This document shows positions 31,645-43,461 of a DNA stretch of 64,000 nt, in pieces. Both the position numbers and the translations under genes were made by a program. The stretch is from Diaporthe sp. PMI_573. Its lineage: Eukaryota; Ascomycota; Sordariomycetes; Diaporthales; Diaporthaceae. Where the stretch lies: assembly GCA_021399435.1 (NCBI GenBank), contig JAJTUP010000015.1, forward strand, positions 744,001 to 808,000. The letters are read 5' to 3'. Under the pieces are notes generated by a model that worked only from the letters and a program-made list of their open reading frames with translations, ran no database searches and was not told the DNA's origin. The first letter of the stretch is position 1. Each line of letters begins with the position of its first letter.

Positions 31645-34600
31645 AGGGGGCGGTTGTGAGGATTGAGTTTCTGATGGGTGAACAATGGAGTCTGTTGTAC
31701 ATGATTTCACAGACGGTGCATGAAAGGGAGATATCCTCCAGTTGATTCATTCTCCTGTAAATAAATTATATTGCTGAACATACAAACCGAGTCTAAAGAC
31801 AAAGTGACATCTTACCACTTGGCTCACATTTTACTGCATCGTGGGAAACGCCAAATGAAAAAAAAAGAAGAAAAACAATGGAGAAGAAACGCAAGGAGAC
31901 GAGCTCAGCGCAAAAACTATCATTCTGTACCATAAAATGCCTGGAATACCTACCGTAAACTTGACCTTGAAGGCATGGCTTTGTCGGCCGGCGATCATCT
32001 GAGTACCTAAACGGGTGCTTACCAGACAGAATCCCAGCTGTTGTTAGTTATATTCCATGACAGAGGCTGCAGCCTATGCTGTTCGAGCCACTGTGTGATG
32101 CATGCGCGCGAGTCGATTTTGCACTGAAGACAAGCTGGCTCAATGTTTACCAGGGGAGAAATGACCTGGGGTTTGGGCACACCACAACGCTTATTGTGGC
32201 AGTGTATCTTGTGGTGATCAAACTCCCACCTCTTGCTACACCTAATGCATCTGCTATACTCGGAAAACGAGTAACACATTGTGCCTTGGTGTATTGTAAT
32301 TTATGGAGGTAACGTTGTTAGAGTTGTTACAAAGAGGTCGAGCAAGGCAAATGATGGACAGTTTTTACCAACTTACAACATTATATGCATGTTTGTGCCT
32401 ACTTAAATATGTGATCCACGAGACAGTTAGACCAGGGCTATTGTCTCATGGTGGTGTGTGCTTTGTACCTAGTATTCCGTTCTGTTTGTGACGAGCCGTT
32501 ATTCCTTCAACACAAATGGTTGAACGTGACAAAGTACAATGCTTTTCACAAACAAGGATTCATGACAAGCTACATTTGGCAAATCACCAATTAGCAAAAT
32601 TTGTCTGCTCCTGAGTTGGCTATTATCAAAGATGATTCACGATCAGGTGTGACAAAAGATTTCCTTGGTGAACGTATTTTTTTTTTGTTTTTACAGCTAC
32701 ATGTCAAGAATCAAAATGAAGTCTCCTCAATCTCAGCTACCGACTAAAATGGACGTCTCGACATTGGAATTGCGAGGGCTGACGGTGACCAGACCCAAAC
32801 AATGCTACAGTACAGGCCACAAAACAGGAAGGCGGATATCCTATCCCATCAATCAAGATCGACTGGAAGCGGAGATATTAGCACAATTTAGGAATTTGCA
32901 TTGCAGCACTCCTTATGATATTGGTGACAAGCCCGAATGCATCTTTCTGACCAACCGTCAGTTAATCATTTAGAGTAAAGTTGTTCTTGCCTCTTGGGCA
33001 GCGGACGAGTAGCCTGGGGACCATGTCTAGAGACAAGTACTCCTAATATTGTTTCTAAAAATACCTCAAACTCTGTGACATCTCTCCTGAATACACAATG
33101 GTTTCATCATGTAGGTAAAGAGCGCCTTTATAGTTAACATTTGGAAGGGCCCAGCCTTTGTCTCCTGAACTTGAGGTCAGTCGGCATGCAGTATTCCTCG
33201 CTGCCTGTCTGTTGGTATGCTTTTGGGCCAGTCAACATGTTTTGGTCATCTGGAGGTATAAATGCTGCACCGACTTCAATCGAATGCAATAATTGAATTG
33301 GGTCTTGAACAACTGGCACGATTTGTATGGCTCATATCCGCCATCTGCACGCGGTTGGGGACATCACTTGAACGAAGACCAAAGTCAGGTGTTCCATCAT
33401 TACAAAAGTCGCCTCTCGCTCGTGACCAGAGACAATGGGAGGCGGAGCAAGCTCACTCAATCGCTAATGAGATGGTCAGCAAGTGCTCGAGGGTGGCGTC
33501 AGGTAGAGGGAATGTATTGGAAGACAAAGAACTGGAAAAGTGGGCCAATGACAGTGGCGTTTTTGTACACAGTAGTGATCAAATGATGGTTGTCATCGAC
33601 CAAATCTTCTTTGTTCATGCTGATTATCTCGATAGAGGATGGCAGGCTACATATGTGTTGAGTGCCTCAGGTGCCTGTGTCTGGCATCGAAGAATCTCCC
33701 CTCCGGACGGAGGGCTCCAGGGTCAAGCTCACAAAAGGAGGCGCAGGATGAGATGAACTACAATCAAAAGTGTCCCTTGTTTTAGTTGGACTTGCCCTTC
33801 GCAGCAAACCTTCAGTACTGCCGAATGATCCAACAGAAGCAAAAGTCCACGTGCAGAGTTAGGTGGATCAATATGGTCTGGCTGGGCGGGTCTTCCAGAT
33901 ATCTCGACCCGAGACCTTTTGGACCTCTTGTTAGGCTTGCTGGCAATAATGTCTCTCGTCCCCTTGCTTCCCTTCTGAGCAACACAATCACTGTAGGTCG
34001 TGTGATGTGTAAAGTGCTGGGACATGAGGTACCTGTGCGCAGTGGACTAGCAAAAGTTCAGCTCCCCATGCTAGGCAACTCCGACGGTTAGAGCTGCGAC
34101 AAGATCAAGATCTGAGGACGAGGCTAGTTCTATTGGGAGGTGGTCTAATATCACGAGCTGCATGCATGCACGCACGCATGCAAAACGCCAGCATTGCGGC
34201 CTGGGATCTCCAAGTTGTTTTCTGCAGGGTCGCGAAGTGTTGCCGAATCCACAGCCAGAGTAGTAGCAGCAGCGGGAAAGTTGTCTAGTCCATGTGGTGC
34301 GTGCAGGATATACTCTCGGAGCATTATTGCCGCACCATACAGGATATGCAGCCGACTGGCTGGAGAGGAATGTTACAAGTGAAACAGTCCCGATTTCTTG
34401 AGCAGTAGGGTTGTTGGTGAGGTGGGCTGTCAGCGTGGGGGGGGGGTGGCGGGCTGCTGTGGACATTACAGCTCTGCCAAACGGTGTCACAGAGAGGACA
34501 GAGTAAATTGATTTGTTGTCAAAACAACAGCAGGATGCATCTCGTCCATGACGTGGGAACAACATGGCAGCATTGATTTGAACACGGGAGGCCAAGCGGC

Positions 34601-37229
34601 GGCCGGGTTGGCCTGACGTGAGGGTCTCGTCGCTAGTTCGGTGTGGACGCCCGAGGCTGGGGTGCGAGCCTGCGGGCCTTGTGTGACCTCGATGGTTTGT
34701 CCCGGGAGAAAGAAGAGCGGGATGAACCTTAGTTGACAGCATGAAACGTGCATAACGGGGAGGGGGTGACGACTTAGGAGCACAGAGATGATGATGATGG
34801 TACACAGTAGAGAACAGAGTTTCTCAGAGATGACCAAAGACGCAACGCTCCTCAGCCTAGGACAGGGGTTTGGACGACTGCCATTCCGTTCAAGGCTCAA
34901 GCTTTGGCGCTAACACACACAGAGAGGGACTGACATGAGAGCAACACCATGGCATCAGGCACGGTGGGTGAACGGGAGCAGTGGGCGCATGCAAGACATG
35001 GTAGATATGACTTTGCGGTAGTAAGCAACGAGACCGCGGCAAGGCGAGTCTCTGGGATATTGTAAACTGTACGGTAGTGTCCAAGTCAGCATCACGCACG
35101 CATGTGATTGAACGTGATTGAACGTGCGCCTCAGTCCTCGATTTACTTATCCGATTCGAGACATGCTGCTGAGACAAACATCTGAATTAAAGTAGAAGTT
35201 GTCAGCCACGTTTGCACCAACCCAAGGGGAAAGTGATTGACTGCTCCGTACATAACTGACATGTTGCTGTATGCACAGCACATCTGTCCCATTCTCGGGA
35301 CAGCAAGGGACGGGCGTAAAGGGTCCAAGCTGGCAGAGTCATGAAATCTGACGACGATCATCAGCTCCAGTCTATTTTACATACTGTTACAGTACGGATT
35401 ACCGTCAGTGGCCGGGCAGGATTGGGCTGGGTTAGGTAGCTCCATCCCCTGCTCCAGCTCAGCTCCGGTCCGGGTCCAGGCCCAGGCCCAGGCCCCTGGC
35501 CAAAGCAACCACTCAGTCAGACCCGACCCGAGACCACCCACCCGCCATCCGCTACCATCCGCTTACAGTACACAGTACCTGCCGTCCTGCCGTCAACCAC
35601 CCCCCCACTCCGCGTGCTTCCAGATAATGGTTGACCACTGCGCAGGACTTGAATGGCGGTCTGCTGAAACTGGGCGGCTTGTCTCTGGCGAAGGGGAAAG
35701 GGACGGGGGACGGGGGACGGGCATGTACTGCATCTGGCTATGTGGTGTATGTATCTGTGTATCGTGAGAGTCTGTCAGTTGTTCGGCTTCTGATCACACG
35801 GTAAAAGCACGTCTTTTTTCCATCGCTGCATTGCAGTGGCCGCAATGCTGTGCGCCCACACTCACTAACAAACATCGAGACCAACGTCAAGAACCTGGAA
35901 TGATGGGATTCTGTCTCCCGCCTCCTTGCAGGCACATCCCTGCCCCAAGGACTCCACATCTGACCTGCCTAGCGCCGTCCTGGCCTCGCTGATCGGTCAC
36001 CCCCTGTCGCAGCTCGTTCGCTTGCAGCTCACAGCTTTGCTTGCACCTCTCTTGTTCGTGCATGCTTTTCAGGTTTTGCAATCGCGCCCATGCAGCCACC
36101 CCAACACCTGCTCGACACTACTGTGTGCCGATGGAGGCTATCTCAAGTTGTCTGCCTGGCCCTTTTTTTTTTTTTTTTTTTTTTTTTTAAAGGGGGCGGG
36201 GGCATGAGTTTGTTTGCGGGCGCGCGTACGGTCGCGGTCCTGTTCCATCTAACAACGCTGATGAGCATGCACATGCTTGGAGGCAGGTACCGTTCCGGTC
36301 CCGCGCCGTTGTACGCACAGTCGCCTGGTGTGATGCCGATACAAGCTATGTACATCAGTCTTAAAGTCTGCGTTGTCCCGTAGTATGCATAGTACAAGGG
36401 GACGTGCGGGCTGCTGACTGCCCTCAACATGACAAGTGACATCGTACAGTACATGCGACCCCCTCCACCCCTGCAACGTCCCTTCCCTCTCGCTCGCCTG
36501 CTCTTCCCTGCTCTTCCCTGCCCTTGCGCTTGCCCCTTGCTCTTTCCCTGGCACCAAGGCAGGCCCCACTGCCGCTTTCCCCATATTTTTCCCCTTCCAA
36601 GGTTTGTCGCAACGCCAGACACAGACGCAGAACACAGACTCTGACAGACACAAAGTCCTGGCCGACCAGACAGCCAGACCAGCATCACGGAGCATGACCC
36701 ATGACCCACACCTATGCAGTCCACCTCAGACTCACCAAGGCTCACTCCACTCCACTCCACTCCAGGTTCTCTCCGCGTCAAACACCCACTCACACACACA
36801 CACACAATCTGCATCAATCTGCTGCATCTTGCAATCTTCAACACCAGGCCTGCACCCGCACCTTTGCACGCTCCCACAAGCGTCAGCGTCAACCACCTAC
36901 CGACCGCTGTTCCAAGCCGGCCATCTCACACATCTCAAGCATCCCACTAATGCTCCGCGACAGACCTTTTCGATCACACAGGTCCTCTTACCACCGCCCT
37001 TGCGATCCAACCTCTAAGATCAGTAGGCGCCGTGGGACCTGAACCCGGCCTGCCTCACCGTTTGTTTGCTGACTAGCGTCGGCCGGACCAGCTTCAAAAG
37101 AGCTCCTTGCTGTACTTGCGTGGGCACATTTCCTGATCTCGAATCCGACACGAGCTCGAGGAAAGACTAGCTGGGCCCTGCGGTGGCTTGAGCTGGCTTT
37201 GTCTTCACCGATCTCGAAGGACCTTCAAC
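31645..37229. other. 5.6 kb gene desert and long 5' flank of the Rxt3 gene
   Basis: No gene is supported. About 31.7-33.3 kb is AT-rich. From about 35.4 kb the plus strand becomes C/T-rich with CA and TCCAC microsatellites (near 36740-36806), typical of a long fungal promoter and 5' UTR feeding the Rxt3 start at 37230. Several short upstream ATGs lie in the leader. A 26-T tract is listed separately. Confidence 0.5.
36163..36188. repeat. 26-nt poly(T) tract
   Basis: An uninterrupted run of 26 T is followed by AAA and a G-rich block, in the far upstream region of the Rxt3 gene. The run length is prone to assembly error. Confidence 0.9.
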
Positions 37230-40200
37230 ATGGATCCTCGAGATCAAAGACAGGCGCAACCGCCCAATCTACCATTCTCACGAAACGCACAATCTCCACT
37301 CTACACACGACAGACCTTACCTCCTCCCACGCCTTCTTCGGCGTCTGCGACTCCCGCCCCGACCTCGTACGCGATAGATCGACAGCAGCAGCAGCAATCA
37401 GGACAGCACCCACAGGCGCCCTCCTCAGCCAGCTCTGCATACCCCCCCGAGAACCTCCAACGACGACCCTCCGATCCTCACTTTTTTCCCTCTTCCCGTC
37501 CTTATGACCATGGCGCTTCTCTCACCCCTTCGAACCACTCGCGACACCAGAGCTCCTCCTCTGTCACCCCTGCGCCGCCCATGAACCGCGGCATGCCGCC
37601 TCCAGGCTCGCCTCCTCAGCCTGGTCAGGGTCCCGGAGGTCCAGGAGGCCCGGGTCTACAGATGGGGCCAGGAGGCCCGTATAGCTTGCCTGCTCCGAGG
37701 CCGTCGCCAATATCTGGCGGGCCCTCCACAGCATTCCCTCCGGGAGGTCGTGAGCTTCCGGCCCTAGATTCTATACAGAGAGGAGGCAGCCAAGGGAGCT
37801 CAATGTCGTTGAATTATATGCTTGGCCCTCGACCTCGAGATTCTGCTGCGCCGTCCTACCCTCCCCCAGCATCGTCAGCCGCCGCCTCTACTCCTTCTTA
37901 CACGTCTGGTGTACATGCCTCTCCGAGGATGGCCTCGATCTCCACCGAGTATGCCCCTTACCGAAGACCGCACACCCCTGAACAACATCAACGTATGTAT
38001 GATGCCCGAGATCCGCGAGCAGACCCACGCGCAGATCCCCGTGGCGACCCGCGAGGGGATCCTCGGGACCAACGGGACGCTCGAAACGCTGCTGGCTCGC
38101 CCCATGGCGTGCATCTCACGCCAGAGATGCAAAGGTACGGGACGCCACGGGACACATATCGACACCCGCCGCCGCCAATGGGTCCCGCGGAACACCCCAG
38201 AGACTTTCAGCGACTCCCAGGACCACCTGGGCCCCCTCCTCGACCGAGCAGCCAGCCCAAGTCGTTTCCTAACATCGCACCGCCTTCTCGTCAAATGGAG
38301 ATGGGACGACCCGGTCACCCCGAAATGTATCCAAGACGCGAAGAGCCCAGGCATGGAGGAGAGTACAACCCGGAGCGGCTCATTGTCGTCAAACACGAAG
38401 AGGACAGGTTGATGTTCGAGCGAGAAAGGCAGCAAGAGAGGGAGATGGAACTGCGGGATCGCGAAAGGAGGGAGAGGACCACCTCAGGTGGCGATCCTGG
38501 AAGGCAATATACCATGAACCAGCCTGAGTACGGTCCGCCAGGCATACAACGGAGGGAACCACTCCCGCCGCAGTACTCACGGCCGTTAGATGCCCGGGAA
38601 CAGGCACACTGGCAAAGGCCGGCGTATGACCAGCCCCGGCATGTGTACGAGGAGCCGAGACCTCAACCCCGACAACACGAATACCCTCATCCAAGTGCAC
38701 CTCCCTATAACAATACCCAAGGGGCTCTGTCGCAGCCTCCGGTAGAACGCTACCCCCCATCGTCTCATCCTGCGCACCCACAGTCGATGCCCCAGACAGC
38801 TCAACAAGCACCGCCCTACGAATCGCCAAATCGCCATCGTGCGGCCGCGCTCCCACCTCACCAACAGCAGCAACCTCCTCACCGGCGACCTGGCGAGGAT
38901 GGCCCACCACCGCCTTCTGTTGCGTACAGCAACGGTCACCCCGCGATATACGATTCGCCTCGACACCGACCTATTGAAGAGCCGGGACACCCCATGGCCC
39001 ATCAACAAAACTTCTTAAGGGTCCAAGAATTGAACAGAAAGGGCCGCATATCTCCGCTCCCACAAGCTGTACAAGGCGCTCAGCCACAGATACAGGGCCC
39101 GCCAGGCGAGGCTGGCATCAAGAGCGAGTTCGGCCGCATGTTCTCGGGAATTGGGAGCGGAGTCAGCGGTCTAGGTGTTTCTAGCCCTGTCGCGGCCGGC
39201 GCACAATTACCCTTCACTGGTAGCGGCCTAGGGCGGCGTGACGATTTGGAGCATGCACCGCCAGACGTAACATCCGATCCCAAGGGCGGCCGCGACAATG
39301 CTTCCCGTAACAAGCGCAGGAAGCTGAAGGACGACGACGTCAAGAACGACGAAGACAGCACCGGTAGGAGTACGCCCCTGGGCAGAGCCAAGCGACAGAA
39401 GACGCACTCTCATCACCACCACCATCAGTACGTATCATCCCATTTCACCATACCATCCCACGTAGCTCACATTATTAGCCATCATCATCACCATCACATT
39501 CCCGACCAAGTATCACCCCAGCAGGCTGTTGCTACCCCGTTTAAGAACGTCAAGGGATCCACACCACTTCCGTCTCCCACGGGGGCCGCGAAAGATCTCC
39601 TTATGACTCACCATCATGCTCCTCCAAGAGCCAGCGCTCACGGTCAAATCAGGGAACCAAACGCCCAGCCCATCACGAACCATCCAAATGCTCCCGTCGT
39701 TATCCCGCCAAGACCGAAGCGTATCATCTCGAACAAGGCGATCATTGAGAGCGTGTCCCACAAGCCACGTGAGCACCTCGGTGACTGGATTTACGAGGTC
39801 ATTCTAAAACCGGCTCGGATATACGACGGTCGAAGTAGCCGACAAGCACGGCATGCGTACCAATCTACGCCCAAGCCTCTACCGATGTCAACGATCCAAG
39901 GCAAGGAAGGAAGCACACTGATGGTCAAGGTTGGGAAGCAGCACCTTAAGCCGTCTGCGAGAGCGGAAATCACCTCGCGCCGGGCTCTCTGGGGAACCGA
40001 TGTGTACACAGACGATTCAGATGTCGTGGCAGCTTGCATTCATGGTGGTTGGGTCCGGGGCGAGTGGCCTGATGATGTCGATGTCAACCTGCTGGGGCTT
40101 GATGAGGGCATCGGTGCGGATATCAAGGAGGCCAAAGGCAGCAGAAAAGGCCGAGGCAAGGAGACGGCCGATGCGCTGCAAAAGAGGAACCCGGACTTTT

Positions 40201-40877
40201 TGGAAGCACCGTTGGCGACAGGGCCGGTGCAGGCACCTGAAGGCCGAGACATGCACGTCACGATCCAGATTCTACCAAAGCTGGAGAAGTATGTGTCGAC
40301 GGTACGTTTTGGGGTAAAGAGCCGGGAATGGGGTGGAAAGTTGGGCCGAGACGGACAACGGTCCAGCCACGACGGGCTCAGCTTTATGATCAGGTCGGTA
40401 CGGTTCGTCACCAACGGCGCAGCCCCGCAGAGTAGGCTTCGCGGCCAGGCGAGACGGGACAGGATGAGGAAGGCGATGCAGGAGGTTGAGATGAGCAGGG
40501 CGTTCGAGGTCAGGGTAGTCCCCAATACTGGCAGCGGCATCGTATCGTTGGCGCCGAAGAAGAAAGCAGCAGACGGTGCAGGTGACAAGGAGAACCGGTC
40601 ACTTGAGGATGCTGGAAACGGTAGTGGACACGACAAGGGGCCGCACAATGACAGCCCTGAAGGGAGCAGGGCAAGGGGCAGCCTGGCCGAGGGGCAAGTC
40701 GGCAACGGCGGAGAGGCAGACCGAAATGAGCAGCACAACCGGGACGACGACAGCGGCGTCGGTGATGTGAGCGGGGCAGGGGATGACCCAAACGTGCCGG
40801 CGGCTCTCAACGCCGCTGCCACGTTAGCGGCGGTGGCAACAGTTGCCAGCAGGCTAACGCCTCCTGCGGAAGCGTGA
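37230..40877 (+). CDS. RXT3: Rxt3-like subunit of the Rpd3L histone deacetylase complex
   Basis: One frame from ATG 37230 (CAACATGG context) encodes 1215 aa. The first about 780 residues are Pro/Gln/Arg/Ser-rich and disordered, with RADPRGDP-type repeats (about 265-290) and a basic stretch (NKRRKLKDDD). A His-rich segment follows (about 730-760). The conserved Rxt3 domain covers about 833-1065 (SHKPREHLGDWIYEVILKPAR; RRALWGTDVYTDDSDVVAACIHGGWVRGEW; later RFGVKSREWGG and SFMIRSVRFV). The C-terminus is acidic and Gly-rich. In yeast Rxt3 is a subunit of the large Rpd3 deacetylase complex, so a nuclear role in repression is expected. A stop-free, phase-preserving 51-nt candidate intron (39428-39478: donor GTACGT, acceptor TTAG) sits in the His-rich part, and its removal would fuse the two His runs. 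Residue numbers here assume it is retained. Confidence 0.88.
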   Translation: MDPRDQRQAQPPNLPFSRNAQSPLYTRQTLPPPTPSSASATPAPTSYAIDRQQQQQSGQHPQAPSSASSAYPPENLQRRPSDPHFFPSSRPYDHGASLTPSNHSRHQSSSSVTPAPPMNRGMPPPGSPPQPGQGPGGPGGPGLQMGPGGPYSLPAPRPSPISGGPSTAFPPGGRELPALDSIQRGGSQGSSMSLNYMLGPRPRDSAAPSYPPPASSAAASTPSYTSGVHASPRMASISTEYAPYRRPHTPEQHQRMYDARDPRADPRADPRGDPRGDPRDQRDARNAAGSPHGVHLTPEMQRYGTPRDTYRHPPPPMGPAEHPRDFQRLPGPPGPPPRPSSQPKSFPNIAPPSRQMEMGRPGHPEMYPRREEPRHGGEYNPERLIVVKHEEDRLMFERERQQEREMELRDRERRERTTSGGDPGRQYTMNQPEYGPPGIQRREPLPPQYSRPLDAREQAHWQRPAYDQPRHVYEEPRPQPRQHEYPHPSAPPYNNTQGALSQPPVERYPPSSHPAHPQSMPQTAQQAPPYESPNRHRAAALPPHQQQQPPHRRPGEDGPPPPSVAYSNGHPAIYDSPRHRPIEEPGHPMAHQQNFLRVQELNRKGRISPLPQAVQGAQPQIQGPPGEAGIKSEFGRMFSGIGSGVSGLGVSSPVAAGAQLPFTGSGLGRRDDLEHAPPDVTSDPKGGRDNASRNKRRKLKDDDVKNDEDSTGRSTPLGRAKRQKTHSHHHHHQYVSSHFTIPSHVAHIISHHHHHHIPDQVSPQQAVATPFKNVKGSTPLPSPTGAAKDLLMTHHHAPPRASAHGQIREPNAQPITNHPNAPVVIPPRPKRIISNKAIIESVSHKPREHLGDWIYEVILKPARIYDGRSSRQARHAYQSTPKPLPMSTIQGKEGSTLMVKVGKQHLKPSARAEITSRRALWGTDVYTDDSDVVAACIHGGWVRGEWPDDVDVNLLGLDEGIGADIKEAKGSRKGRGKETADALQKRNPDFLEAPLATGPVQAPEGRDMHVTIQILPKLEKYVSTVRFGVKSREWGGKLGRDGQRSSHDGLSFMIRSVRFVTNGAAPQSRLRGQARRDRMRKAMQEVEMSRAFEVRVVPNTGSGIVSLAPKKKAADGAGDKENRSLEDAGNGSGHDKGPHNDSPEGSRARGSLAEGQVGNGGEADRNEQHNRDDDSGVGDVSGAGDDPNVPAALNAAATLAAVATVASRLTPPAEA

Positions 40878-41530
40878 TCCAGACACATACATGATGGGGC
40901 CCCCTAGGTGAGGAGCAGCCTGTGAGGCATGGGTTGTTGAACTTAGAAGCATTGCTGTTTGTCTTCCAAAAGTCAGGACAGCATGTGGCGTTTGGATTAG
41001 TTCTGGGGTTTAAAGATACCTGCGGGCATGAGCAGCCTGGCTGCACTGGCAGCAGTTTTGTTCGGTATGCTATGAAGTGCTGGCTTGGATGGCAGCTGGG
41101 CTTAGCATGTAACGCGCCCCTGATTCGGCCCTCAAACGGGCATGTGCTGGAAAAATATTCTGTACTATTGTACACGAGCTACGAATACCACGAAGAACAC
41201 TCTCTCAGAGGACGTGTCGATTTCCCAAAAGAGCTTGCTAATCTACAGGGGCTGGCTATGTGTTTGGATTATAACGGCCGGTGATGAAAAGAAGTGGCTT
41301 CTAAATCGCGGTCGAATGAAGTCTTTCCTGTCTGGGTTGACCCGGCCATGGTTATACCGATAGTAATAAATACCCTTCTATGCCACAGGACAGTTGTGTC
41401 CGAGGGTTGTTGATATGCGTCGGCAGACAGGCAGGCAGACATGCCCGTGGCCACCAGATGCGCCAGCTTTTGGGGGACCTTGCTCATCCATCCACTCGCA
41501 CATTCCTGCCTCCTCTCTCTCGCATGCGGC
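40878..41530. other. convergent intergenic region
   Basis: About 0.65 kb between the converging Rxt3 and SDHAF4 genes. It holds their 3' flanks and no other recognisable feature. Confidence 0.55.
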
Positions 41531-42058
41531 TCAGAAGTCAGTCACGCGGCCGTTGTAGCTCCAGTCGCCGGCGCTGCCCCACCTCAGCGGCTCGGTCTTT
41601 GGCCCGCCGACCTCGCCCGTCCTTGGGTTCTTTTCGCCATCGAACTCGGGTGGCGCGCCACGCCAGACACCTCCCGTGGCGGGCTCGTCGGCCTGTGGCG
41701 GTGATGTTGTCGTTGATGGTGACGTCGCAGCCGCCGCCGCAGTGTCCGGAGTGGTGGTGTGCCGGGTCGTCGAGGCCGGCGAGACGGAGGGCTGCTCATG
41801 CGGGAGGGGCGTCGGGTCCGCGAGGCGGTCTGCCACTGCGCGCTGGAGGCGCTCGAACTCGGCCTGTTGCTCTGGGGGCAGGCGTGGGGGCGAGGGCCCC
41901 CGTTGGAAGGCTGAGGAGTAGGGGCGCGCGGGGGCGAGGGGGGTTGCTGGTATTGGTGACTGTGTTGGTCGGAGTGCTGATGATGGTCTTGTGAGGAGGG
42001 CTGCTTTGCGGATTGCGCGGAGGCTTGAGGGCCGAGGGAAGAGGCGGATCGAAGGCAT
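41531..42058 (-). CDS. SDH8: succinate dehydrogenase assembly factor 4, mitochondrial
   Basis: An intronless 175-aa protein. The N-terminal about 55 residues are Arg/Ser/Ala-rich without acids (MPSIRLFPRPSSLRAIRKAALL), a mitochondrial presequence. The middle is low complexity (Pro/Thr/Ala). The C-terminal 40 residues match the SDHAF4 (DUF1674) signature: GEKNPRTGEVGGPKTEPLRWG, then GDWSYNGRVTDF at the very end. In yeast and mammals this factor binds the FAD-loaded flavoprotein subunit Sdh1/SDHA before complex II assembly and limits oxidant release. The disordered middle is longer than in yeast, but the functional end is intact. The gene name follows the yeast homolog. Confidence 0.9.
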   Translation of the reverse strand: MPSIRLFPRPSSLRAIRKAALLTRPSSALRPTQSPIPATPLAPARPYSSAFQRGPSPPRLPPEQQAEFERLQRAVADRLADPTPLPHEQPSVSPASTTRHTTTPDTAAAAATSPSTTTSPPQADEPATGGVWRGAPPEFDGEKNPRTGEVGGPKTEPLRWGSAGDWSYNGRVTDF

Positions 42059-43461
42059 TGTGTTGTTTGATGATGGTGAGTTGATCCTGGATCGAGACCG
42101 CAGGTGGTGGTGCGTCCGTCGTCTTGTTCGCGCAGGTCAAAGTAACGGAGGCGGAACTACCGGGGCCTAACCCTCGCAGGCCGGACCCGATCGGTCGGAT
42201 CTTGCCGTTCTTAATACCACAGCATCTTTTCGGATCAGCAATGCCGTTGCATGATTGACAACTAGTCTACAGTTTCAACAAAATCGATCCTTGTTGGCCG
42301 ATGACTGCCAAGGGCTTGTCAACACTTGCTGAGTTGTGCGAGGTTTGCATTTGCATTGCATGGCCGTCTTGTCCGGTTCGCATGTAACGACCGGAGAACA
42401 GACTGCCATGTCAGTGGAGGTTGGCGACTGTCATGCCTGCATGTATGCCCAGGCCTGCCAGGCAGGCCGCTTGGAGGAGCCGCAACGGAAGGGGATCAGC
42501 TCCCATTCCCCGTTATTCCCGTGGGACTCTCTTGGCTGCGTCAGCGCAAGAAAAACAAGAGAGGCCGTCCCAAACTCGCCAAGTCATGTTTCCACACCAG
42601 CGAGACGGGCCGAAAGCCGCACATCCAACAGGAAAGGCTTGCATAAAATTCTACGAGGGACAGGTCAAAGATTTCAGGGCTAATAAACATAGGCCCCCAG
42701 GTGCAATCACAACGTATGACTCGGGAGTGTCCGTGTCTGGCGTGTCAAGAAATCACAGGTGCTACAGCAGCGCAGGGTAAGTCAGTTGTCAGCCCAGTCA
42801 GCCCTGCAAATACTCCTGCGCCTGTCTGTTCCAAGGTCTGGCCTGATAACCCACCGCACTCCTTGGCCCCGGTGGCACCATTTTCCTCCCTGGGGCCCAG
42901 ATCAGAGCACGACCCGTTCTCTGTTGTCATCGACTGGCCTCCTTGCTGCAGATTGCATCAGGGGCAAAAAACAGCACTCCAGCAGGGCATGTTTGCTGTC
43001 CGTCCACTTACTCTCCCGGGAAGAACCGGGACGCACTGGTGGTGGATGATTGCATGGATTTGGTTTTCTGTTCCCAGAAAAGCCCCTTAGAGATTGACTG
43101 TGGTGTTATAATGAGTGCTTTGGGACTTTTCCCCCCCTCCCAATGCTTTACCACTCATATCTCGAGTCTTTCGACTCACGACGTCGACCACGGCCCAAAC
43201 TGCACGACTTTAAATTTAGTCATATTGAATAAGGCAGTGCCTTACTTAGTTTCGTTGATTCTCCTATATTGCTGCTACGAAAGCCCATTTTGAAAGTCCG
43301 TATATTCTCTGTCATTACAATGTGCAACCATATATGACACTTCATTCGATGAAAGGGGTATCATACGGCAATCTAGACTAGATCAGACACAAGACTCCCG
43401 CTTCTCGCCGCAACACCACCGCAGCATCACAAGAAAAACAAGCCGCCTGGGACACATTCCA
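42059..43461. other. divergent intergenic region
   Basis: A 1.4 kb promoter region between SDHAF4 (minus) and the 2EXR gene (plus). The short frames here have no recognisable domain. Confidence 0.55.

Noticed and set aside
32665..32973. 102-codon plus-strand frame in AT-rich DNA
   Set aside because: No domain, no splice context, low complexity start. Treated as chance.
33262..33756. 164-codon plus-strand frame
   Set aside because: Codon choice is unlike the real genes here, no motif is recognisable and an overlapping frame is similarly open. Not supported.
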